Shown here piece by piece: positions 34,588 through 46,480 of a stretch of 64,000 nt of DNA; positions within the stretch are counted from its first letter, which is position 1; each line of letters starts with the position of its first letter. The stretch comes from Burkholderia cepacia (lineage in GTDB: Bacteria; Pseudomonadota; Gammaproteobacteria; Burkholderiales; Burkholderiaceae). The stretch spans positions 141,988 to 205,987 of the forward strand of contig NZ_LDWR01000045.1 in the NCBI RefSeq assembly GCF_001039005.1, given 5' to 3'. Position numbers and translations under genes: made by a program. The notes under the pieces were generated by a model. The model did no database searches. It was not told the DNA's origin and saw nothing but the letters and a program-made list of their open reading frames with translations.

Positions 34588-35841
34588 ATGGCAGAAATCA
34601 AGAACTACACGCTCAACTTCGGCCCGCAGCACCCGGCAGCGCACGGCGTGCTGCGCCTGGTGCTCGAGCTCGACGGCGAAGTCATCCAGCGCGCCGATCC
34701 GCACATCGGCCTGCTGCACCGCGCGACCGAAAAGCTCGCGGAATCCAAGACCTTCATCCAGTCCGTGCCGTACATGGACCGTCTCGACTACGTGTCGATG
34801 ATGGTCAACGAGCACGGTTATGTGCTCGCGATCGAAAAGCTGCTCGGCATCGAAGTGCCGGAGCGCGCGCAGTACATCCGCGTTCTGTTCGACGAGATCA
34901 CGCGCGTGCTGAACCACCTGATGTGGATCGGCGCACACGCACTCGACGTCGGCGCGATGGCCGTGTTCCTGTACGCTTTCCGCGAACGCGAAGACCTGAT
35001 GGACGTGTATGAAGCGGTGTCCGGCGCCCGGATGCACGCGGCGTACTACCGTCCGGGCGGCGTCTACCGCGATCTGCCTGACGCAATGCCGCAATACAAG
35101 GCGTCGAAGATTCGCAACGAGAAGGCGCTCGCGAAGATGAACGAATCGCGCAGCGGCTCGGTGCTCGACTTCATCGACGATTTCTTCACGCGCTTCCCGA
35201 AGTGCGTCGACGAATACGAAACGCTGCTGACCGACAACCGGATCTGGAAGCAGCGTCTGGTCGGGATCGGCGTGGTCAGCCCGGAACGCGCGCTGCAGAT
35301 GGGCCTGACGGGCCCGATGCTGCGCGGCTCGGGCATCGCGTGGGATCTGCGCAAGAAGCAGCCGTACGAAGTGTACGATCGCATGGATTTCGACGTGCCG
35401 GTCGGCGTGAACGGCGATTGCTACGACCGCTATCTGGTCCGCGTCGAGGAAATGCGCCAGTCGATCCGCATCGCGAAACAGTGTATTGAGTGGCTCCGAA
35501 AGAATCCGGGCCCGGTGATGACGGACAATCACAAGGTTGCACCGCCGTCGCGCGTCGGCATGAAGACCAACATGGAAGACTTGATTCACCACTTCAAGCT
35601 CTTCACCGAAGGTTTCCATGTGCCGGAAGGCGAAGCGTACGCGGCGGTCGAGCATCCGAAGGGTGAGTTCGGCATCTACCTCGTGTCGGACGGTGCCAAC
35701 AAGCCGTATCGCCTCAAGATTCGCGCACCGGGTTTCGCTCACCTGGCGTCGCTCGACGAAATGGCGCGCGGTCACATGATCGCCGACGCCGTCACGATCA
35801 TCGGTACGCAGGACATCGTGTTCGGCGAGATCGATCGCTAA
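34588..35841 (+). CDS. nuoD: NADH-quinone oxidoreductase subunit D
   Basis: A 417-residue 49-kDa-type subunit forming the quinone site with NuoB. NFGPQHPAAHGVLRL opens the domain and PYMDRLDYVSMM contains the conserved quinone-site region. It starts nine bases after nuoC. The 172-base gap to nuoE contains no gene I recognise. Confidence 0.96.
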   Translation: MAEIKNYTLNFGPQHPAAHGVLRLVLELDGEVIQRADPHIGLLHRATEKLAESKTFIQSVPYMDRLDYVSMMVNEHGYVLAIEKLLGIEVPERAQYIRVLFDEITRVLNHLMWIGAHALDVGAMAVFLYAFREREDLMDVYEAVSGARMHAAYYRPGGVYRDLPDAMPQYKASKIRNEKALAKMNESRSGSVLDFIDDFFTRFPKCVDEYETLLTDNRIWKQRLVGIGVVSPERALQMGLTGPMLRGSGIAWDLRKKQPYEVYDRMDFDVPVGVNGDCYDRYLVRVEEMRQSIRIAKQCIEWLRKNPGPVMTDNHKVAPPSRVGMKTNMEDLIHHFKLFTEGFHVPEGEAYAAVEHPKGEFGIYLVSDGANKPYRLKIRAPGFAHLASLDEMARGHMIADAVTIIGTQDIVFGEIDR

Positions 35842-36013
35842 TGGTTGCGCCGCTCGCACGAGCGGGCGGCGAGCAGTAAGTCACACGCGATGCGCGCTGA
35901 ACCGGTGCGGCTTCGCAAGCTGTCAACAGAGTGAGCGCCAGGTCTGCCGTCCATGCACCCCAGTGTGCGGCAGGTTGTTCGTTCGGTAGGAATTGAAAGA
36001 GTCGTGTCTGAAA

Positions 36014-36499
36014 ATGATCTCAGCTGAAGGCCTGAAGGAAATCGATCGAGCGTTGACGAAGTATCCCGCCGATCAGAAACAGTCCGCCGTGATGTCGGCG
36101 TTGGCCGTTGCTCAGGAAGAGCACGGCTGGCTGTCGCCCGAACTGATGCAGTTCGTTGCGGACTATCTCGGCATGCCGGCCGTTGCCGTGCAGGAAGTCG
36201 CGACGTTCTACACGATGTACGAGCTCAACCCGGTCGGCAAGCACAAGATCACGCTTTGCACGAACCTGCCGTGCCAGCTGGGTCCGGACGGCGGTGCGGA
36301 AGCGACTGCCGACTACCTGAAACAGAAGCTGGGCATCGGCTTCGGCGAGACCACGCCCGACGGCAAGTTCACGCTGAAGGAAGGCGAATGCATGGGCTCG
36401 TGCGGCGATGCGCCGGTGCTGCTGGTGAACAATCACAGAATGTGCAGCTTCATGAGCCGCGAGAAGATCGACCAGCTGCTTGAGGAGCTCTCGAAATGA
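36014..36499 (+). CDS. nuoE: NADH-quinone oxidoreductase subunit E
   Basis: A 161-residue thioredoxin-like subunit with the 2Fe-2S cluster N1a: cysteines in LCTNLPC and GECMGSCGDAP. ATG 36014 gives the usual family length; the only ribosome-binding-like sequences (GTAGGA, GAAAGAG) are somewhat far, so a TTG at 35993 cannot be excluded. It overlaps nuoF by four bases. Confidence 0.94.
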   Translation: MISAEGLKEIDRALTKYPADQKQSAVMSALAVAQEEHGWLSPELMQFVADYLGMPAVAVQEVATFYTMYELNPVGKHKITLCTNLPCQLGPDGGAEATADYLKQKLGIGFGETTPDGKFTLKEGECMGSCGDAPVLLVNNHRMCSFMSREKIDQLLEELSK

Positions 36500-37812
36500 C
36501 GTCCCTCCACGACCGTCACATCAAACCGCTGATCCTCGCTGGTCTGAACGGCGAGAACTGGCATCTCGAAGACTACGTTGCGCGCGGCGGCTACAAGCAG
36601 CTGCGCCGCATTCTCGAAGAAAAGATCACGCCCGAGCAGGTGATCGCCGACGTGAAGGCGTCGGGCCTGCGTGGCCGTGGCGGTGCGGGCTTCCCGACCG
36701 GCCTGAAGTGGAGCTTCATGCCGCGCCAGTTCCCGGGGCAGAAGTACCTCGTCTGCAACTCGGACGAAGGCGAGCCGGGCACGTTCAAGGATCGCGACAT
36801 CCTGCGCTGGAACCCGCACGCGCTGATCGAAGGCATGGCCATCGGCGCATACGCGATGGGCATCACCGTCGGCTACAACTACATCCACGGCGAAATCTTC
36901 GAAGTGTATCGACGCTTCGAGGCCGCGCTCGATGAAGCGCGCGCAGCCGGGTTCCTCGGCGACAACATCATGGGCTCGGAATTCTCGTTCCAGCTGCACG
37001 CGCACCATGGTTACGGCGCGTACATCTGCGGCGAGGAAACGGCGCTGCTCGAGTCGCTCGAAGGCAAGAAGGGCCAGCCGCGCTTCAAGCCGCCGTTCCC
37101 GGCGAGCTTCGGCGTGTACGGCAAGCCGACCACGATCAACAACACCGAGACGTTTGCCGCGGTGCCGTTCCTGCTGTCCATCGGGCCGCAGAATTACCTC
37201 GAGATCGGCAAGCCGAACAACGGCGGCACGAAGATTTTCTCGGTGTCGGGCGACGTCGAGCGTCCGGGCAACTACGAAGTGCCGCTCGGCACGCCGTTCG
37301 CGACGCTGATGGAGCTCGCCGGCGGGATGCGCGGCGGCAAGAAGATCAAGGCCGTGATTCCGGGCGGTTCGTCGGCACCGGTGATCCCGGGCGACATCAT
37401 GATGCAGACCGATCTCGATTACGACGCGATCGCGAAGGCGGGCTCGATGCTCGGTTCCGGCGCGGTGATCGTGATGGACGAGACGCGCTGCATGGTGCGC
37501 TCGCTGCTGCGCCTGTCGTACTTCTACTACGAGGAATCGTGCGGCCAGTGCACGCCGTGCCGTGAAGGCACCGGCTGGCTGTATCGCGTCGTGAACCGTA
37601 TCGAGCACGGCGAAGGCCGTCAGGAAGATCTGGACCTGCTGAACTCGGTTGCCGAGAACATCATGGGCCGCACGATCTGTGCGCTCGGCGATGCGGCGGC
37701 GATGCCGGTGCGCGGGATGCTCAAGCACTACTGGGACGAATTCGCGTACCACGTCGAGCACAAGCACTGCATGGTCGGCGGCCACGCGCCGCATGTGGCT
37801 GCGGCAGCCTGA
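36496..37812 (+). CDS. nuoF: NADH-quinone oxidoreductase subunit F
   Basis: A 438-residue NADH-oxidising subunit. It has the NADH motif GRGGAGFPTGLKW (near 64), the FMN motif NSDEGEPGTFKDR (near 88), and N3 cluster cysteines in ESCGQCTPCREG (near 349) plus a later Cys in TICALGDAA. Translation is coupled to nuoE. Confidence 0.96.
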   Translation: MTSLHDRHIKPLILAGLNGENWHLEDYVARGGYKQLRRILEEKITPEQVIADVKASGLRGRGGAGFPTGLKWSFMPRQFPGQKYLVCNSDEGEPGTFKDRDILRWNPHALIEGMAIGAYAMGITVGYNYIHGEIFEVYRRFEAALDEARAAGFLGDNIMGSEFSFQLHAHHGYGAYICGEETALLESLEGKKGQPRFKPPFPASFGVYGKPTTINNTETFAAVPFLLSIGPQNYLEIGKPNNGGTKIFSVSGDVERPGNYEVPLGTPFATLMELAGGMRGGKKIKAVIPGGSSAPVIPGDIMMQTDLDYDAIAKAGSMLGSGAVIVMDETRCMVRSLLRLSYFYYEESCGQCTPCREGTGWLYRVVNRIEHGEGRQEDLDLLNSVAENIMGRTICALGDAAAMPVRGMLKHYWDEFAYHVEHKHCMVGGHAPHVAAAA

Positions 37813-37897
37813 AGCGAAACACCCGGTTGCGGAATTTGAGCGCACGGTCGGGCGAACGCGCGAACGAGCGGAAATAGGTTAAGGACCATTCACCATC

Positions 37898-40228
37898 ATG
37901 GTTGAACTTGAAATAGACGGCAAGAAGGTCGAGGTGCCCGAAGGCAGCATGGTGATCCAGGCTGCGCACAAGGCGGATACGTACATTCCTCACTTCTGCT
38001 ATCACAAGAAACTGTCGGTTGCGGCCAACTGCCGGATGTGTCTCGTCGAAGTCGAGAAGATGCCGAAGGCCGTGCCTGCCTGCGCGACCCCCGTGTCGGC
38101 CGGCATGATCGTCCACACGCAGTCCGACAAGGCTGTGAAGGCGCAGCAGTCGGTGATGGAATTCCTCCTCATCAATCACCCGCTCGATTGCCCGATCTGC
38201 GATCAGGGCGGCGAATGCCAGCTGCAGGATCTGGCGGTCGGCTACGGCAAGTCGTCGTCGCGCTACGCGGAAGAAAAGCGCGTGGTGTTCCACAAGAACG
38301 TGGGCCCGCTGATCTCGATGGAAGAAATGTCGCGCTGCATCCACTGCACGCGCTGCGTCCGCTTCGGCCAGGAAATCGCCGGCGTGATGGAGTTCGGCAT
38401 GCTGGGCCGCGGCGAGCACTCGGAAATCACGACGTTCGTCGGCAAGACGGTCGACTCCGAAATGTCGGGCAACATGATCGACCTGTGCCCGGTCGGCGCG
38501 CTGACCAGCAAGCCGTTCCGCTACAGCGCCCGTACCTGGGAACTGTCGCGCCGCAAGTCGGTGAGCCCGCACGATTCCGTCGGCGCGAACCTCGTCGTGC
38601 AGGTGAAGAACAACCGCGTGATGCGCGTGCTGCCGTTCGAGAACGAAGCAATCAACGAATGCTGGATCTCGGACAAGGATCGCTTCTCGTATGAAGGCCT
38701 CAACAGCGAAGAGCGCCTGACGAAGCCGATGCTGAAGCAGGGCGGCCAGTGGATCGAGACCGACTGGCAGACCGCGCTCGAATACGTCGCGAAGGGCCTG
38801 AAGGGCATCGCCGCGGATCACGGCGCGAACGCGCTGGCGATGCTCGCGAGCGCGCATAGCACCGCTGAAGAGCTGTTCCTCGTGAAGCAACTCGCCAACG
38901 AACTGAAGACGCCGAACGTCGATTTCCGTCTGCGCCAGCAGGATTTCTCGGCGCCGGTCCAGGGCGCACCGTGGCTCGGCATGCCGATCGCCGACCTGTC
39001 GAACGTGGACGCCGCGTTCGTCATCGGTTCGTTCCTGCGTCGCGACCACCCGCTGTTTGCCGCCCGCCTGCGTCAGGCCGCGAAGAACGGCGCGAAGCTG
39101 CACTTCCTGCACGCGACCGGTGACGACGCACTGATCCCGACCGCGCAGCGCATCGTCGCCGCGCCGTCGGCATGGCTCGACGAACTGGCCGGCATCGCCG
39201 CGGCTGTCGCGCAGCTGCGCGGCGTCGCGCTGCCCGACACGCTCGCGGGCGTCGCGGCATCGCCGGCTGCACAGACGGTCGCTCAAGCGCTCGCGAACGG
39301 CGAACGCCGCGCGGTGCTGCTCGGCAACGTGGCGGTCCGCCATCCGGAATTCGCGAAGCTGCACGCTGTCGCCCAGTGGATCGCCGACAACACCGGCGCC
39401 ACGTTCGGCTTCCTGACGGAAGCGGCGAACACGGTCGGTGCGCACGTCGTCGGTGCGCTGCCGGGCGACGGCGGGCTGAATGCACGCGAAGCGTTCGCGC
39501 AGCCGCGCAAGGGCTACGTGCTGCTGAACGTCGAACCGGAATTCGATACGGCCGATCCGACGCAGGCGCTTGCCGCGCTGAACCAGGCGGAAATGGTCGT
39601 CGTGATGTCGCCGTTCAAGCACGGCCTCGACTACGCCGACGTGCTGCTGCCGGTTGCGCCGTTCACGGAAACGGCCGGCACGTTCGTCAACGCGGAAGGC
39701 ACCGTGCAGAGCTTCAACGGCGTCGTGCGCCCGCTCGGCGACACGCGTCCGGCCTGGAAGGTGCTGCGCGTGCTCGGCAGCCTGCTCGGCCTGCCGAACT
39801 TCGAATACGAGACGGCGGAAGAAGTGCGTCTCGCGGCGCTCGGCGACGCAGGTGTCGCTGGCCGTCTGTCGAACCAGACGTCGGTCGCGCCGGCGCGCGT
39901 TGCAGCGAATGCCGCGAACGGCGGCTTCGAGCGCCTCGCCGATGTGCCGATCTATCACGCCGACGCGCTCGTGCGCCGCGCAGGTGCACTGCACCTGACG
40001 GTCGCCGCGAAGGCAGCGAATGCCGCAGCCCTGCCGGCCGCGTTGTTCGACAAGCTGGGCCTGAAGGAAGGCGACGCCGTGCGCGTGCGCCAGGGCGAGC
40101 GTGCGGTGCAGTTGCCGGCCGTGCGCGACGCGAATCTTGCGGAGACGGTCGTTCGCGTGTCGGCGGCAACGCCTGCCGGCGCAGCGCTCGGCAGCCTGTC
40201 CGGTGAACTGGTGGTGGAGAAGGCGTAA
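37898..40228 (+). CDS. nuoG: NADH-quinone oxidoreductase subunit G
   Basis: A 776-residue iron-sulfur subunit. The N-terminal ferredoxin domain has HFCYHKKLSVAANCRMC; the His/Cys cluster region has CPICDQGGECQLQD; the next has CIHCTRCVRFGQEI. A molybdopterin oxidoreductase-like domain without cofactor follows to the end. The stop abuts the nuoH start with no gap. Confidence 0.95.
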   Translation: MVELEIDGKKVEVPEGSMVIQAAHKADTYIPHFCYHKKLSVAANCRMCLVEVEKMPKAVPACATPVSAGMIVHTQSDKAVKAQQSVMEFLLINHPLDCPICDQGGECQLQDLAVGYGKSSSRYAEEKRVVFHKNVGPLISMEEMSRCIHCTRCVRFGQEIAGVMEFGMLGRGEHSEITTFVGKTVDSEMSGNMIDLCPVGALTSKPFRYSARTWELSRRKSVSPHDSVGANLVVQVKNNRVMRVLPFENEAINECWISDKDRFSYEGLNSEERLTKPMLKQGGQWIETDWQTALEYVAKGLKGIAADHGANALAMLASAHSTAEELFLVKQLANELKTPNVDFRLRQQDFSAPVQGAPWLGMPIADLSNVDAAFVIGSFLRRDHPLFAARLRQAAKNGAKLHFLHATGDDALIPTAQRIVAAPSAWLDELAGIAAAVAQLRGVALPDTLAGVAASPAAQTVAQALANGERRAVLLGNVAVRHPEFAKLHAVAQWIADNTGATFGFLTEAANTVGAHVVGALPGDGGLNAREAFAQPRKGYVLLNVEPEFDTADPTQALAALNQAEMVVVMSPFKHGLDYADVLLPVAPFTETAGTFVNAEGTVQSFNGVVRPLGDTRPAWKVLRVLGSLLGLPNFEYETAEEVRLAALGDAGVAGRLSNQTSVAPARVAANAANGGFERLADVPIYHADALVRRAGALHLTVAAKAANAAALPAALFDKLGLKEGDAVRVRQGERAVQLPAVRDANLAETVVRVSAATPAGAALGSLSGELVVEKA

Positions 40229-41296
40229 ATGAGCTTGTTCGATACGATCAACGCGGGCGGAACCCAGCTTCTCGGCTTCGCGTGGCCGACGGTGTGGGCC
40301 GTCGTGCGCATCCTCGTCGTCTCCGTCGTCATCCTGCTGTGCGTCGCGTACCTGATTCTGTGGGAACGCAAGCTGATCGGCTGGATGCACGTGCGTCTCG
40401 GTCCGAACCGCGTCGGCCCCGGCGGCTTGCTGCAGCCGATCGCCGACGTGCTGAAGCTGCTGCTGAAGGAAGTCATTCAGCCGAGCGCGGCCAGCCGGTG
40501 GCTGTACCTGATCGCGCCGGTCATGACCGTCGTGCCGGCGTTCGCGGTGTGGGCCGTGATCCCGTTCCAGGCCCAGGCCGTGCTCGCGAACATCAATGCG
40601 GGCCTGCTGTACGCGATGGCGATCTCGTCGATCGGCGTGTATGCGGTGATCCTCGCGGGCTGGGCGTCGAACTCGAAGTACGCGTTCCTCGGCGCGATGC
40701 GCGCCGCGGCGCAGATGGTCTCGTACGAAATCTCGATGGGCTTCGCGCTGGTGCTCGTGCTGATGACGGCCGGCAGCCTGAACATGTCGGAAATCGTCAA
40801 CTCGCAGCAGCATGGCTTCTTCGCGGGCCACGGCGTGAACTTCCTGTCGTGGAACTGGCTGCCGCTCCTGCCGGCGTTCGTCGTCTACTTCATCTCGGGC
40901 ATCGCCGAAACGAACCGTCACCCGTTCGACGTGGTGGAAGGGGAGTCGGAGATCGTCGCGGGTCACATGATCGATTACTCGGGCATGGCGTTCGCGCTGT
41001 TCTTCCTCGCCGAGTACATCAACATGATCGTGATCTCGGCGCTGGCTGCGACGCTGTTCCTCGGCGGCTGGGATGCACCGTTCGAGTTCCTGTCGTTCAT
41101 TCCGGGCATCTTCTGGCTGGTGCTGAAGGTCTTCGCACTGCTGTCGGTGTTCATCTGGGTCCGTGCGACGTTCCCGCGTTACCGTTACGACCAGATCATG
41201 CGCCTGGGCTGGAAGGTGTTCCTGCCCGTCACGGTGATCTGGGTGATCGTGGTCGGCTTCTGGATGATGTCGCCGCTCAACATCTGGGTGAAGTAA
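40229..41296 (+). CDS. nuoH: NADH-quinone oxidoreductase subunit H
   Basis: A 355-residue membrane subunit with eight helices that forms the mouth of the quinone chamber. Conserved sequences WERKLIGWMHVRLGPNRVGP and IAETNRHPFDVVEGESE are intact, including the acidic loop residues that couple quinone reduction to proton pumping. Confidence 0.96.
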   Translation: MSLFDTINAGGTQLLGFAWPTVWAVVRILVVSVVILLCVAYLILWERKLIGWMHVRLGPNRVGPGGLLQPIADVLKLLLKEVIQPSAASRWLYLIAPVMTVVPAFAVWAVIPFQAQAVLANINAGLLYAMAISSIGVYAVILAGWASNSKYAFLGAMRAAAQMVSYEISMGFALVLVLMTAGSLNMSEIVNSQQHGFFAGHGVNFLSWNWLPLLPAFVVYFISGIAETNRHPFDVVEGESEIVAGHMIDYSGMAFALFFLAEYINMIVISALAATLFLGGWDAPFEFLSFIPGIFWLVLKVFALLSVFIWVRATFPRYRYDQIMRLGWKVFLPVTVIWVIVVGFWMMSPLNIWVK

Positions 41297-41311
41297 AGAT
41301 CGGACGAAATC

Positions 41312-41800
41312 ATGACGGCTATCCAACACTTCTTTAAGACCTTCTTCCTGACCGAGCTGCTGAAAGGGCTCGCGCTGACCGGTCGTTACACGTTCAAGCG
41401 CAAGGTCACCGTGCAGTTCCCGGAAGAGAAGACGCCGATCTCGCCGCGCTTCCGCGGGCTGCACGCGCTGCGCCGCTACGAGAACGGCGAAGAGCGCTGC
41501 ATCGCGTGCAAGCTTTGCGAGGCCGTGTGCCCCGCCATGGCGATCACGATCGAATCGGAAACGCGCGCGGACAACACGCGCCGCACGACGCGCTACGACA
41601 TCGACTTGACGAAGTGCATCTTCTGCGGTTTCTGCGAAGAGAGCTGCCCGGTCGATTCGATCGTCGAGACGCAGATTCTCGAGTACCACGGCGAAAAGCG
41701 CGGCGACCTGTATTTCACGAAGGAAATGCTGCTCGCGGTGGGCGATCGCTACGAGAAGGACATCGCTGCGGCAAAGGCTGCCGACGCGCCGTATCGTTGA
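41312..41800 (+). CDS. nuoI: NADH-quinone oxidoreductase subunit I
   Basis: A 162-residue ferredoxin-like subunit carrying clusters N6a and N6b. Both CxxCxxCxxxCP motifs are intact: CIACKLCEAVCP and CIFCGFCEESCP. It lies 15 bases after nuoH. Confidence 0.96.
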   Translation: MTAIQHFFKTFFLTELLKGLALTGRYTFKRKVTVQFPEEKTPISPRFRGLHALRRYENGEERCIACKLCEAVCPAMAITIESETRADNTRRTTRYDIDLTKCIFCGFCEESCPVDSIVETQILEYHGEKRGDLYFTKEMLLAVGDRYEKDIAAAKAADAPYR

Positions 41801-41902
41801 TTGTGTTTGCAGTGCCGGCCCGAAGCACGGGCCAGCCGCCGCGACGGGTGCGGGCGTCCCGCAAGCCGCGCCTGACTATGGCCTAACGATGAACCGGTAA
41901 TC

Positions 41903-42553
41903 ATGGAATTCACGACCGTACTGTTCTACATCTTCGCGCTGCTCCTGGTGGTATCAGGGCTGAAGGTGATCACTTCGCGCAACCCGGTGGCGTCTGCGCT
42001 TTTCCTTGTGCTGGCGTTCTTCAACGCCGCCGCGATCTGGATGCTGCTGGAAGCGGAGTTCCTCGCGATCCTGCTGGTGCTGGTGTACGTGGGCGCCGTG
42101 ATGGTGCTGTTCCTGTTCGTCGTGATGATGCTGGACATCAACATCGACTACCTGCGTCGCGACTTCAAGCGCTTCGTGCCGATGGCGACCGTGGTCGGCG
42201 CGATCATCGTGATCGAGACCGCGCTGATCCTGTGGCGCGGCTACGGCGACACGCACACCGTGCACGCGATGGCGACGGGCGAAATGGCCAACTGGTCGAA
42301 CACGCGCCTGATCGGCAAGGTGATCTACACCGACTACATCTTCGCGTTTGAAATCGCCGGCCTCGTGCTGCTGGTCGCGATCATTGCCGCGATCGGGCTG
42401 ACCGAGCGCAAGGGCAAGGACAGCAAGCGCCAGCGTGTGTCGGATCAGGTCAAGGTGCGCCGCGACGACCGCGTGCGCCTCGTGAAGATGGACGCCGAGA
42501 AGCCGGAGCCGGAAGCGGCGCAGAGCGAAGCCGGTTCGGGCAACAACGGCTAA
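41903..42553 (+). CDS. nuoJ: NADH-quinone oxidoreductase subunit J
   Basis: A 216-residue membrane subunit with five helices; the conserved VYVGAVMVLFLFVVMMLDI helix near residues 58-76 is present. The last 45 residues form a charged cytoplasmic tail (RKGKDSKRQRVSDQVKVRRD and on) longer than in many homologues. Confidence 0.94.
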   Translation: MEFTTVLFYIFALLLVVSGLKVITSRNPVASALFLVLAFFNAAAIWMLLEAEFLAILLVLVYVGAVMVLFLFVVMMLDINIDYLRRDFKRFVPMATVVGAIIVIETALILWRGYGDTHTVHAMATGEMANWSNTRLIGKVIYTDYIFAFEIAGLVLLVAIIAAIGLTERKGKDSKRQRVSDQVKVRRDDRVRLVKMDAEKPEPEAAQSEAGSGNNG

Positions 42554-42570
42554 GCGGAGAAAAGAAAACC

Positions 42571-42876
42571 ATGTTGACTCTTGCTCATTACCTCGTGCTC
42601 GGCGCGATTCTGTTCGCGATCAGCATCGTCGGGATTTTCCTGAACCGCCGCAACATCATCATCATCCTGATGGCGATCGAACTGATGCTGCTGGCGGTGA
42701 ACACCAACTTCGTCGCGTTCTCGCACTATCTCGGCGATATACACGGCCAGATCTTCGTGTTCTTCGTGCTGACTGTCGCCGCAGCGGAAGCCGCGATCGG
42801 TCTCGCGATTCTGGTGACCCTGTTCCGCAAGCTCGACACGATCAATGTCGAGGATCTCGATCAGCTCAAAGGTTAA
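42571..42876 (+). CDS. nuoK: NADH-quinone oxidoreductase subunit K
   Basis: A 101-residue three-helix subunit, a MrpC-like part of the proton path. Conserved glutamates are in IALMAIELMLLAVN-type sequence (IELMLLAVNTNFV) and in AAAEAAIGLAI. Confidence 0.95.
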   Translation: MLTLAHYLVLGAILFAISIVGIFLNRRNIIIILMAIELMLLAVNTNFVAFSHYLGDIHGQIFVFFVLTVAAAEAAIGLAILVTLFRKLDTINVEDLDQLKG

Positions 42877-42893
42877 TCTCAGGCTACGCTGTT

Positions 42894-44948
<2,055 letters not shown>

Positions 44949-44965
44949 GGCGGGGGGACAACTTA

Positions 44966-46456
44966 ATGCACGCTTTTCCGATTCTGAGTACCGCGATCTG
45001 GCTGCCGATCGTTTTCGGCCTCCTCGTGCTTGCGGTGGGTAACGACAAAAATCCGGGGACGGCCCGCTGGGTCGCGCTGATCGGTTCGCTGCTCGGCCTC
45101 GCGGTCACGATTCCGCTGATCACGGGCTTCGATTCGAGCACGGCCGCGCTGCAGTTCGTCGAGAAGTCGACCTGGATCGAACGCTTCGACATCTCGTATC
45201 ACCTCGGGGTCGACGGCATCTCGATGTGGTTCGTCGTGCTGACCGCGCTGATCACGGTGATCGTCGTGATCTCCGCCTGGGAAGTGATCACCGAGAACGT
45301 CGCGCAGTACCTCGCGGCTTTCCTGATCCTGTCCGGGATCATGATCGGCGTGTTCTCGTCGGCCGACGGCCTGCTGTTCTACGTGTTCTTCGAGGCGACC
45401 CTGATCCCGATGTACATCATCATCGGCGTGTGGGGTGGCCCGAACCGCGTGTATGCGGCATTCAAGTTCTTCCTGTACACGCTGGCCGGCTCGCTGCTGA
45501 TGCTGGTCGCGCTGATCTATCTGTACACGGAAACGCACTCGTTCGACCTCGCGACGTGGCAGAACGCGAAGATCGCGATGACGCCGCAGATACTGCTATT
45601 TATCGCGTTCTTCCTCGCGTTCGCGGTGAAGGTGCCGATGTGGCCGGTGCACACCTGGCTGCCGGACGCGCACGTGGAAGCGCCGACGGGCGGCTCGGTC
45701 GTGCTGGCCGCGATCATGCTGAAGCTCGGCGCGTACGGTTTCCTGCGCTTCTCGCTGCCGATCACGCCTGACGCGAGCCATTTCCTGGCCCCCGTCGTGA
45801 TCACGCTGTCGCTGATCGCGGTGATCTACATCGGCCTCGTCGCGATGGTGCAGGCCGACATGAAGAAGCTGGTCGCGTATTCGTCGATCGCGCACATGGG
45901 CTTCGTCACGCTCGGTTTCTTCATCTTCAACCAGCTCGGCGTTGAAGGCGCGATCATCCAGATGATCTCGCACGGCTTCGTGTCGGGCGCGATGTTCCTT
46001 TGCATCGGTGTGCTGTACGACCGCGTGCACTCGCGCCAGATCGCCGACTACGGCGGCGTCGTCAACGTGATGCCGAAGTTCGCGGCGTTCGCGATGCTGT
46101 TCTCGATGGCCAACTGCGGCCTGCCGGGTACGTCGGGTTTCGTCGGCGAGTTCATGGTGATTCTCGCGGCCGTCCAGTACAACTTCTGGATCGCATTCGG
46201 CGCCGCGTTCACGCTGATCCTCGGCGCGGCCTACACGCTGTGGATGTACAAGCGCGTGTACTTCGGCGCGGTTGCGAACGATCACGTCGCGAAGCTGAAG
46301 GATATCGGCCGTCGCGAATTCGTGATGCTGGCCGTGCTTGCCGCGTTCACGCTGCTGATGGGCCTGTATCCGAAGCCTTTCACCGACGTGATGCACGTTT
46401 CCGTGGAAAACCTCCTCTCCCATGTCGCGCAGTCCAAGCTGCCGCTGGCGCAGTAA
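44966..46456 (+). CDS. nuoM: NADH-quinone oxidoreductase subunit M
   Basis: A 496-residue antiporter-like proton-pumping subunit with about 14 helices. Conserved FFEATLIPMYIIIGVWGG (with the key Glu), FAVKVPMWPVHTWLPDAHVE and YSSIAHMGFVTLG segments are present. Confidence 0.96.
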   Translation: MHAFPILSTAIWLPIVFGLLVLAVGNDKNPGTARWVALIGSLLGLAVTIPLITGFDSSTAALQFVEKSTWIERFDISYHLGVDGISMWFVVLTALITVIVVISAWEVITENVAQYLAAFLILSGIMIGVFSSADGLLFYVFFEATLIPMYIIIGVWGGPNRVYAAFKFFLYTLAGSLLMLVALIYLYTETHSFDLATWQNAKIAMTPQILLFIAFFLAFAVKVPMWPVHTWLPDAHVEAPTGGSVVLAAIMLKLGAYGFLRFSLPITPDASHFLAPVVITLSLIAVIYIGLVAMVQADMKKLVAYSSIAHMGFVTLGFFIFNQLGVEGAIIQMISHGFVSGAMFLCIGVLYDRVHSRQIADYGGVVNVMPKFAAFAMLFSMANCGLPGTSGFVGEFMVILAAVQYNFWIAFGAAFTLILGAAYTLWMYKRVYFGAVANDHVAKLKDIGRREFVMLAVLAAFTLLMGLYPKPFTDVMHVSVENLLSHVAQSKLPLAQ

Positions 46457-46480
46457 TCGCGAGCGGAGGAACTCAAGATC

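Noticed and set aside
33376..35859. An 827-codon minus-strand open frame opposite nuoB-nuoC-nuoD
   Set aside because: Antisense shadow of conserved nuo genes; composition is typical of GC-rich reverse frames.
37721..41689. A 1322-codon open frame on the minus strand opposite nuoG-nuoH-nuoI
   Set aside because: It mirrors the codon structure of well-identified complex I genes in high-GC DNA, and its translation is Arg/His/Asp-rich low-complexity with no domain.
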